From: Antarcticibacterium sp. 1MA-6-2
GTDB taxonomy: Bacteria > Bacteroidota > Bacteroidia > Flavobacteriales > Flavobacteriaceae
DNA length: 64,000 nucleotides
NCBI RefSeq assembly: GCF_021535135.1
Contig: NZ_CP091036.1
Coordinates: 2,728,001 to 2,792,000 of the forward strand
Direction of reading: 5' to 3'
Below, piece after piece: positions 57,326 through 64,000 of this stretch. The translations under genes were made by a program, and so were the position numbers. A model generated the notes under the pieces. The model was not told where the DNA came from. It saw only the letters and a program-made list of their open reading frames with translations, and searched no databases. Numbering within the stretch: position 1 is the stretch's first letter; each line of letters begins with the position of its first letter.

Positions 57326-58251
57326 TTAAAGCTGAACGATGATCTCATTGTTCAGCTTTTTTGATTTGTACTGTTTTCTTTTTAGGACTAATTGTTGATG
57401 CATTTGATGTGGAGTTAGCATATGGTTTGACAGGTGTGGCCTTAAATGGTTGTAAATTTTTATTGCTTCATCTATTAGCTTTTTTCTTGTTGTGAGGTCA
57501 GTATCGTATTTTGCAATATGGAATTCCTGCTTTAATATTCCATTTATCCGCTCGGCAATGGCATTTTCATAGGGATCATACTTCTCAGTCATACTTGGTT
57601 TAATATTGTTTTTATCCAGTACCTTTTGATAGTCGTTGGAACAGTATTGGAGGCCCCTGTCGGAGTGGTGTATCAAAGGTTGGTCGCTATAGCATCTGTT
57701 TTTGACTGCCATCTCCATAGCTCTTATTGATCCTGACACATCCAAACTATTCGATACGTCGTGCCCCATTACAACTTTCGAGTAAGCATCTGTGACCAGT
57801 GCCAGGTATGCAGGATTCCTCCTATTGCCCACATAAGTAATATCACTTACCAAAACCTGTTCTGGCCTATTTATTTCTGTGGCACACAATAGGTTTTTGT
57901 GCTTTCTAAATCTATGGTGCGAGTCTGTGGTGATGTGATAGCTTCTCCTGGATTTTATCAGCATATGGTTTGCCCTAAGAATTCTAAAAAGTTTGTCACG
58001 TCCTACTTTCAAAGGAACAAGTTCTTCTTTAAGGATATGGTACAGCTTCTTGCTACCTAGCCTGGGCATCAGTATTCTTACGGGCCGCACCAAGGCAATT
58101 ACCTTTTGTGCCACTTCCTGTTTTTCAATGGTAGATCTAATGGATCTGTAATATACCTGTCTACTTACCCCGAGTAAATCACAGGAAGAAACTATTGTTT
58201 CTTTGTGTTCTTCTTTGAAGTGGTCGATAACCCGGGCGTGTAATTTTTTCT
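57326..58251 (-). CDS. IS3-family transposase OrfB (made as OrfAB by -1 frameshift)
   Basis: The frame opens within orfA and runs about 308 codons to 57326. HTH_21 region KLYHILKEELVPLKVGRDKL is followed by the rve integrase core: first Asp in VLVSDITYVGNRRNPAY, second Asp in IHHSDRGLQYCSNDYQ and Glu in ENAIAERINGILKQEFH, completing DDE. Translation is expected to enter from orfA by slippage at A AAA AAT (58249-58243, minus strand). An ATG at 58114 could also start a shorter product. Hairpin 57329-57358 overlaps its last codons. Confidence 0.92.
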
Positions 58252-58626
58252 GATCTGGATGTCATATTCTTTCTCGGCCATATCTACCAGCATATCGAAG
58301 ATAATGACTTTCTTATCTGCTCGCTCGGCAAGATGCTCCGCCCTTGCCTTCTGTTTCTCCAGCAGTTTGACTTTGGCCTCTAGCTCAAGGATTCTTTGTT
58401 CAGGTGTTTTTGCCACAATAGTTCCAGATTGATTCTCCCAATCAAAGTTACCATATTTTCTGAGCCATTCCCTAATTGTTGATTTAGCTTGAATCCCATA
58501 TTTATGACAAGCTTCTGTCCTGCCTAGTTGACCAAATTCAATTTCCTGGACAACTTGTAACTTAAAAGAAACAGAGTAATCTTTTTGGGTACGCTTGATA
58601 TACCCTTTGCTCGCTGATGTTTTCAT
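58192..58626 (-). CDS. IS3-family OrfA (helix-turn-helix)
   Basis: 144 residues. The HTH_Tnp domain KLQVVQEIEFGQLGRTEACH with IQAKSTIREWLRKYG binds the element ends. A leucine-zipper-like coiled coil (ILELEAKVKLLEKQKARAEH) follows. Codons AAA AAT at 58248-58243 lie in the slippery heptamer used to make OrfAB. Confidence 0.9.
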   Translation of the reverse strand: MKTSASKGYIKRTQKDYSVSFKLQVVQEIEFGQLGRTEACHKYGIQAKSTIREWLRKYGNFDWENQSGTIVAKTPEQRILELEAKVKLLEKQKARAEHLAERADKKVIIFDMLVDMAEKEYDIQIRKNYTPGLSTTSKKNTKKQ

Positions 58627-58737
58627 TACACTAGATTTTTAGTGTATCGCTATTTCAGGACAGGACAGAATACAGAACATAAAAATCCGCTCCTGGTTAG
58701 AGAGGGTTTTTTTAATGGACTTATCAATTGTTTACCT

Positions 58738-59098
58738 CTAAAGCAAGAGTTCCTTTACTTTATAAAGAAAATACCTAAAGGGAGGATTGGAATTGGATAA
58801 GATCACCATTATATAAATATATTCCAGATAAATGTTCAACTCCACACATTCATTAATGTAACCACCGCTGTGGCCAACAATATGCTCCACGCCTAAAATA
58901 TGATGCTCTGTTCCTTATCCATATTTACAGTCTAGCGTGTGCGTCATTAGGAGTTTAGTGTTTTCATTCCTGAAGAGTTTTCCCTCCCTTAAGCCACTCA
59001 GGAATTTATGCATATCATCTACTATAGAAAATCCTCCTCCTGCCGAGAGTCCCACCTGGGTATTTCCCATTTTTAAAGGTTTCAAAAATGTGAGATTC
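58738..59098 (-). pseudogene. C-terminal remnant of a class C beta-lactamase-family serine hydrolase
   Basis: Minus-strand translation gives LSAGGGFSIVDDMHKFLSGL, then KLFRNENTKLLM and HHILGVEHIVGHSGGYINEC, the C-terminal hallmarks of serine hydrolases of the AmpC-like family. An in-frame TAA at 58915-58917 replaces the expected Tyr in KYGYG, and the N-terminus with the SxxK nucleophile is missing. It lies beside the IS3 element. The flanking stretch 59100-59384 has short open frames with no recognisable product. An ORF on the + strand across this fragment is a shadow. Confidence 0.75.
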
Positions 59099-59384
59099 TA
59101 CAAACTCCTAAAAAGCTATATCGAAAATTTTTTAATTATGACTCCAGCAAAAAAAATCCGGTATTGCTATAGCGAAAAAACCTTCTCCGCGTTGAAAAGA
59201 AGGAACATCGACTTCAATATATGCCAGATAACTTGTTGAGGTTGTTAGGTTTTCCATTCTGCCAAACTCCGGATTCAGGAATATCTTAACTGTTCTGCCA
59301 AATTTTCTGTTTTAATGTCCCTTCTTAGAACTTAATGGATAGAGAGCCAGTGTCTCCCAAAAATCGCAGAAAGAACTAATCAAA

Positions 59385-61169
59385 TTAATTTTCTATTCCC
59401 AAAGATCTGGAAATTTTCCTAAAAATTTCAGTGTTTTCATAAACACCTGTAAACCGTTCGGATTGAGGCCCATAGGAAAAAACAGGAACCATAGTAGCCG
59501 TGTGATCATTTGTTAAAAAATCACCTTCTATTTCATCATTTTCATTACTTCCCTTTACAATTCCAAAACCTGAAGTTTCATGATCGGCTGTGATTACAAC
59601 CAATGTATTTTGATCTTTATCGGCAGCTTTAAGAACTTCTGCAATGGCCTCGTCAAAATCTAACATTTCCTGAACAATTCCGCCAATGTTGTTAGAGTGT
59701 CCATTACTGTCAATTTTAGCTCCTTCTATCATTAGAAAGTACGGCTTTTCCTGCTCCCCAAGTTTTTTAAGAACCTCTTTTACATGTTTTGGAAATAAAT
59801 TTCCTCTGGAGCTGGGATCTGATATTTGAACCTCAGAGAGATAAATAGCTAATTTATTATTGAAATGCCTTAGACTTGAAATATCCTTTTTTTCAAACTT
59901 CTTCCGGATAGAGCTATAGTCTTTCGCCCCGGCTGAAACGAAAAAATTCAAACTACTTTGAAGCAAATCCTTCAAAATTCCTGTACTGTTATCACGTTCA
60001 GATTGGTGGGCATAAAAAGACGAAGGAGTGGCTCCGGTAATATTATCTGTTGTCATAACACCATTTATAAATCCATGATTTGCAAGAATTTCAGTTATGT
60101 TAGATAATTGTTCACCCTCAGGTCCAGTCCCTACTGCCCGGTTATTAGTCTTCTTTCCCGTTGCCATTGCGGTTCCCCCTGCCGCCGAATCGGTTACCAG
60201 ATCATCATATGCTGAAGTTTTTATTAATCCAATGTCTTTTAACTGTGTTATTGTAAGCTGCCCCTTATTAGCTATTACTGCTGAAGAAATTTGCCCCAAA
60301 CCATTTCCATCCCCAATCATTAAAATGACATTCTTGGGCTTTGCCTTAGAGTCGTGACGGTAATTGGGCCGATATACTGGAATAGGTTCTTGTAAAAGAT
60401 AAGTTCGCTGATCAAGGCTTTCAAGATATTGGAAGGCCTCCCCAGGATGATCTGTATTAATGAAATCTACGCCCATCTTTGCAAATCTTCCCCAGGCAGT
60501 CTTAGTATCCGGAGCTGCCCAAAACCTTATTTTTTTACCTTTTTGATGGGCCAAATTTATGACACTTTCCACCTTTTCCATATCTTTCGCAGTAAGCCTG
60601 CCCAAGCCATTCCATTGCGAGTAATTTCTGAAATTCTGACTAATCACAGCTACTTTACCTAAATTTATTTCATCAAGATTATTTAAATTCTGATGATCAA
60701 AGTGTATAAAATTCGGATAGTTTTTGTAAGCCTCCGGAGCAGGAAGGTCCCCTGATATTACGATTTGCAAATTACAATTACTTCTTAAATGAGGATAATT
60801 TTGTAAAATTTCCAGGAGCTTAGCCAAAGTGGGCTCTGCCTTGGATTTAATATCTATCAATAGTTGTAGTTCCCTCAATTTACCATCACTTGCAAGGCCT
60901 GCAAGCGGCTTTAGGTATAATTTTTCTAAGGTTCTGGCGCTATCAATTTCCTTCTCGGTGTGGGCAACATACAAACTGTTATTCTTTAGAAAAACATCAG
61001 CCTCTATAGAACCAGCTCTGTGTGCATAAGCTTCCCAAAACGGCAGGTCTTGCAGATAATCGTTGTGCGAATGTATCTTGTACTGACCTTGACCCAGAGA
61101 GACGGTTGATACTAAAAGTAGAATCCAGCTTAATAATTGTACAGTTTTAATTTTTAAATGATAACGCAT
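59385..61169 (-). CDS. fusion of a glycerophosphodiesterase/PI-PLC-like domain and an alkaline phosphatase
   Basis: 594 residues with a signal peptide (to LGQG). Residues about 30-275 form a TIM-barrel phosphodiesterase-like domain: IHSHNDYLQDLPFWEAYAHR, GSIEADVFLKNNSLYVAHT and DFINTDHPGEAF. Residues about 285-594 form an alkaline phosphatase: VILMIGDGNGLGQ (metal), VTDSAAGGTAMATGKKT (nucleophile Ser), ITADHETSGFG and NDHTATMVPVFS. The two domains could release phosphate from diesters in sequence in the periplasm. Some residues of a canonical GDPD (HRG) are changed (HNDY/HRAG), so the first domain's activity is uncertain. Confidence 0.88.
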   Translation of the reverse strand: MRYHLKIKTVQLLSWILLLVSTVSLGQGQYKIHSHNDYLQDLPFWEAYAHRAGSIEADVFLKNNSLYVAHTEKEIDSARTLEKLYLKPLAGLASDGKLRELQLLIDIKSKAEPTLAKLLEILQNYPHLRSNCNLQIVISGDLPAPEAYKNYPNFIHFDHQNLNNLDEINLGKVAVISQNFRNYSQWNGLGRLTAKDMEKVESVINLAHQKGKKIRFWAAPDTKTAWGRFAKMGVDFINTDHPGEAFQYLESLDQRTYLLQEPIPVYRPNYRHDSKAKPKNVILMIGDGNGLGQISSAVIANKGQLTITQLKDIGLIKTSAYDDLVTDSAAGGTAMATGKKTNNRAVGTGPEGEQLSNITEILANHGFINGVMTTDNITGATPSSFYAHQSERDNSTGILKDLLQSSLNFFVSAGAKDYSSIRKKFEKKDISSLRHFNNKLAIYLSEVQISDPSSRGNLFPKHVKEVLKKLGEQEKPYFLMIEGAKIDSNGHSNNIGGIVQEMLDFDEAIAEVLKAADKDQNTLVVITADHETSGFGIVKGSNENDEIEGDFLTNDHTATMVPVFSYGPQSERFTGVYENTEIFRKISRSLGIEN

Positions 61170-61611
61170 TTCTACTCTGTATATATTTTTAGAAAATTCT
61201 TTAAATCATACTTGGACGTGGGCCTTACAGTTCTCTTACTTAAAAAACTTTGGTTTGTAAATTTAATACTGAATCATTGGGGAGATGATTTAAAATGTAG
61301 GCCTAGTTAATTGCCCCCCTGGCTCATTACCCTAAAATCGTGCAGGTTTATATCCAATTAAATTATTGCTCTGAGGGGGTATAAATCCAAGATGTTGGTT
61401 GCAATTAGCTAATACTCAAAGCTCTCTTTGTGTCAGCCGCAGGAGGTAATCTTCAGATTTTTTACTCAGAAATGAGATGTTAGATGTCACGACCTCATTT
61501 TCTCCTCCATTAGGATCAATCGTTTCTCCCAAAAAGATCTTCATCCTAAATCTTTCTTCAAGAATTTCTACCAAATTGGCCTGGTTTTGATAATTAGTAC
61601 ATGTTTAGATT
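61170..61611. other. 442-base gap with a possible gene remnant
   Basis: A minus-strand open frame at 61416-61590 encodes a fragment including RMKIFLGETIDPNGGENEVV and SKKSEDYLLRLTQREL, with no good start and no recognised family. At 61301-61307 GCCTAGT looks like a further miscalled GCCGGT. The rest is AT-rich. Confidence 0.3.
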
Positions 61612-62463
61612 TTAATTAATTTTTAATTCTGCGACAATGGGCAAATGATCTGAAGCATAAGATTCATCTATTACTCCGTGATTTATTGTAGTGAATTTAT
61701 TAGCAGGATGATGATAAGCAATAAAATCAATGGCTCGGACGGGATTTTGTGCAGAACTTGTAAAGGGGCAAGCATTACAGGTTCTTTTAAAATGTCGATC
61801 AAGAATACCTATAACTTCCGAGCCAGGAACGGCATTAAAATCTCCTGCAATAATAAAAGGCAGTTCTTCATCTTTAGCCAACTCTATAATTTTCTGAATC
61901 TGTAATAATCGATTAGTAGCCTCACCTTGAGCATCAAGGTGAGTACTTCCAAATCTTATTACATTACCTGCTGATGTGGTAATTTTAGCAGTAGCGAGAA
62001 TCCTTGGTTCCCCATTTGTACCAGCCTGAGTAGGTAGCCTGTTAATATATTCTTCGGTCAGAGGAAATTTTGATAGAATTGCAACACCGTACGCTCCCCC
62101 GTCGTAGTCAATAGCTCTCCCAAAGAAGTAATTCATATTAAGAGCCAAAGCGATCTCCTGAGCCTGATTGCCCGGTCCCGATCTTCCAGTGTTCACATCT
62201 ATCTCTTGTAAAGCTATTATATCCGGGTCTTCATTCCTTATAACCTGTACAATAGCACCAAGATCTATTAAATCCGGATTGGAGGGTGGGTTAGCATGGT
62301 GGATATTATAGGCCATTATTTTTAAGGTTTCTTCCACTGCTTCTTGAGTGTTTTCATTATCGGGAGGTAAATCTGGTTTAGAGGATGAGGAAGAAGATCC
62401 GGAGCAGGATATCAATACAAAAATGTACCCTACTATTAAACTTGAAATTTTAGTTTTTATCAT
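61612..62463 (-). CDS. endonuclease/exonuclease/phosphatase family lipoprotein
   Basis: 283 residues. The signal ends VLISCSGSSSS (lipobox). The EEP fold motifs are present: MAYNIHHANPP, IIALQEIDVNTGRSG (metal Glu), GSTHLDAQG, FIIAGDFNAVPGSEV and YASDHLPIVAEL (catalytic His). Members include sphingomyelinases and inositol-phosphate phosphatases; the substrate is unknown. It follows the PQQ-propeller lipoprotein gene by 35 bases, likely an operon. Confidence 0.9.
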   Translation of the reverse strand: MIKTKISSLIVGYIFVLISCSGSSSSSSKPDLPPDNENTQEAVEETLKIMAYNIHHANPPSNPDLIDLGAIVQVIRNEDPDIIALQEIDVNTGRSGPGNQAQEIALALNMNYFFGRAIDYDGGAYGVAILSKFPLTEEYINRLPTQAGTNGEPRILATAKITTSAGNVIRFGSTHLDAQGEATNRLLQIQKIIELAKDEELPFIIAGDFNAVPGSEVIGILDRHFKRTCNACPFTSSAQNPVRAIDFIAYHHPANKFTTINHGVIDESYASDHLPIVAELKIN

Positions 62464-62498
62464 GATTTATTTTAAATACTTATTAACTAACTCTTTGT

Positions 62499-63796
62499 TT
62501 ATTCCTGAGCTACTCCCGTATTTTTCACATTTTGTCCCTTCATCGGCCAGGGAGAATCGGCAGGGCCGCTGTTTTCAACTGTAATTTTATGGAGTTCAAT
62601 AGTTGAACCTGCTTTTGCTTCTACGTAAACGGTGCCGTTAGCAATAATGGTAGGAGAATTAACAGCTCCATCACCCAGCTCCAGTTCTTTAAGTAGTTCG
62701 CCATCAGGATTAACAATGTACAAGCTACCGTTTGTTGCACCGACATAAATATTTCCCTCCTCATCAACAGCTAAGTACACTTTCAACCACATCAGCATCG
62801 AATGTCCATATTATGGATCCATCAGTTAGATTTAGTGATAACAATCCTCCCCTTGAACTAGTATAGAGTTCTCCATTTGGACCTATAACCACACCAGAAT
62901 TGGAAGCATCATTCACCTGAGTTTGCCACTTAATACTTCCGCTCCCTCCTTCATCTGTAATTGCTACAACGTGAGTTGCGGTAGTGTAATAGATAACTCC
63001 CTCTGCCATAGATAATGATGATCCATGTATAGCAGAACCAGTTCCAACTGGATCCCACTTTGGGGCACCATTGGCAGTTGACAACGCATACAACAAACCT
63101 TCATCTGTATTTAATATATAAAGAGTACTTTCATCAGGACTTAATACGGGAGCGGTATAAAAAGCTCCAACCCCGGTAACTTCCCACCTTCTCTCACCAT
63201 CTAAAGTCCAGGAAAAAACACCTCCTCTTCCGGCACCCTGAAATCTGGAGCCATGGTAAATATTTCCCTCTGAATCAACGGCGGGAGTATTATTTGAAAC
63301 TTTCGTGTTAATCCCCCCACTCCACATCACACTCCCATCTTCGGCGTTAAATTTTGAAATAGCTTGATCCTCAACCCACGCATTTAAATAGATATTACCG
63401 TCAGGTCCTATTGAAGGTGCATTGGGAAGCTCAACTCCCAGAGCATTTGAAGCCCATTTTAATTCTGCATCTTCTCCTTGATCTATTACAGCAACAAGGG
63501 AACTTTCAGCACCTGCCCGGGATTCTACGTAAAATATCACGCCATTATCTCCTATCACAGGAGCACTGGATCCGTCGTTAATATTTGCTACTTGAGTACT
63601 CTGTAGTAAATTCCCAGACAATGCTGGCAGGGAAATCATTTGCACCTGGATCTGGATCCGGTTCTGGATCCGGCTCTGGTTGTTCGTCGGGATAGAAACG
63701 AGAAAAATCTTCCTTATTCACTTCAATATCCTTGCTGCAGGAGCTTAATAAAAAACAGTAAAACAGAGGTGTTAATACAAGTTTTAAATATTTCAT
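62499..63796 (-). CDS. PQQ-type beta-propeller lipoprotein, two frameshifts
   Basis: Corrected length is 431 residues from ATG 63796 (MKYLKLVLTPLFYCF). The lipobox lies in LLSSCSK, followed by an acidic Pro/Asp linker (PEPDPEPDPDPG). The body has repeated propeller strands: IVWEFTTEY, SIGPDGNIYLNA, VDSEGNIYHGSRF, LSPDESTLYILNTDEGLLYA, IGPNGELYTSS and VDEEGNIYVGATNGSLYIVN. At 62770-62776 the minus strand reads ACTTAGC; ACCGGC gives VVESVPAVDEEGN. A second +1 shift near 63600-63610, in the first strand, does not fit the RCCGGY pattern and is unresolved. Likely a surface-exposed or periplasmic scaffold. Confidence 0.82.
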
Positions 63797-64000
63797 AATA
63801 CTAAGATTAATTTTATTTGAAAATTTTTTATCTATGGCAGCCATAAAAATTTAAATTGAGATATTTTTAGAATAATTCCATCAAAAAAGTTTCTAAAATA
63901 ATCTCTCGTAAGATAATTCTCGAGCACCTATTTCTGCCCAATATCTATCTCCATTTATGGTTTATTCCTTTATGCTTTTAATTTAATATTTGCGTGACCT
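63797..64000. other. window end, no gene recognised
   Basis: AT-rich upstream region of the PQQ lipoprotein gene. I see no open frame of note or RNA gene. Confidence 0.6.

Larger units (their letters stand above)
57275..58667 (-). mobile_element. IS3-family (IS150-like) insertion sequence
   Basis: About 1393 bases with imperfect terminal inverted repeats. The right end inward reads TGTCCTGTCCTGAAATAGCG and the left end TGTCTAGTCCTAAATGAGCG; both continue ATACA. It encodes orfA and orfB with a -1 slippery sequence, so it may be active. I found no convincing target duplication. It lies between the cytochrome/FG-GAP gene and a decayed hydrolase. Confidence 0.85.

Noticed and set aside
57329..57358. 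Host terminator downstream of the cytochrome/FG-GAP gene
   Set aside because: The hairpin lies inside the IS3 element, over the last codons of orfB, so it belongs to the element.
58937..59239. A 100-residue + strand open frame beside the IS3 element
   Set aside because: The minus strand of the same stretch encodes the recognisable serine hydrolase remnant, so this frame is a shadow.
1060..62776. Widespread gene decay or programmed frameshifting in host genes
   Set aside because: The breaks hit essential genes (accC, fabH, alr) within catalytic motifs, all at one palindrome, and simple restoration returns normal lengths. Decay or recoding would not be motif-specific in this way.

Overview
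The window is a chromosome segment of a Bacteroidota member, most likely family Flavobacteriaceae (Gramella/Christiangramia/Salegentibacter-like). Evidence: low GC, the Bacteroidetes -7 promoter TAnnTTTG in front of several genes, a type 9 secretion (T9SS) sorting domain, a PID-CTERM-like sorting tail, OmpA with TSP3-like calcium repeats, Cys lipoproteins, and the flavobacterial order accC-accB-fabH-rpmF-DUF177-pdxA // ribE.

Layout. 1-8.1 kb: an AddA/RecB-like helicase-nuclease (5' end missing), kbl, an OmpA protein, an AddB-like nuclease and an alpha/beta hydrolase. 8.1-14.1 kb: tRNA-Ala(GGC), SMP-30-like lactonase, GNAT acetyltransferase, MATE exporter, crotonase, three tiny membrane proteins, a 2OG-Fe(II) oxygenase and a QueD/PTPS enzyme. 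14.1-15.6 kb: an IS110-family element. 15.6-27.3 kb: lpxH, a broken YoeB toxin beside its antitoxin, recJ, rsmI, a conserved unknown, tdk-alr, mscL, asd, a prolyl oligopeptidase and an ABC ATPase. 27.3-35.4 kb: GreA-like factor, mtgA, FAD oxidoreductase, the fatty-acid/ribosome/pyridoxal cluster and ribE. 35.5-45.3 kb: PID-CTERM protein, DUF2809, tandem M16 protease, T9SS subtilase, HEIGH metalloprotease, DUF72 and a GluR0-like ligand-gated K+ channel. 45.3-55.6 kb: a probable membrane-stress operon (YbjN/CesT-like, PspA, YqiJ/NfeD-like, flotillin, 1631-residue AAA ATPase) divergent from an XRE regulator. 55.7-64 kb: cytochrome/FG-GAP lipoprotein, an IS3 element, a decayed serine hydrolase, a GDPD-alkaline phosphatase fusion, a nuclease-fold lipoprotein and a PQQ-propeller lipoprotein.

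The most striking signal is not a gene. Twenty-two places where otherwise intact, often essential genes are frameshifted can each be repaired by restoring one palindrome, RCCGGY. The site instead reads as CTTAG, CTAAG, CCTAG, CTTAGG, CCTAAG and similar forms, or in one case has lost a G. In my reading no intact RCCGGY remains in the 64 kb, although around a hundred other CCGG tetramers are untouched. I infer that this is a nanopore-type assembly in which a modified RCCGGY motif was systematically miscalled, so the errors reveal a DNA methylation specificity. Genes broken at these sites are therefore annotated as single CDS with corrected lengths. A few other indels look like homopolymer errors.
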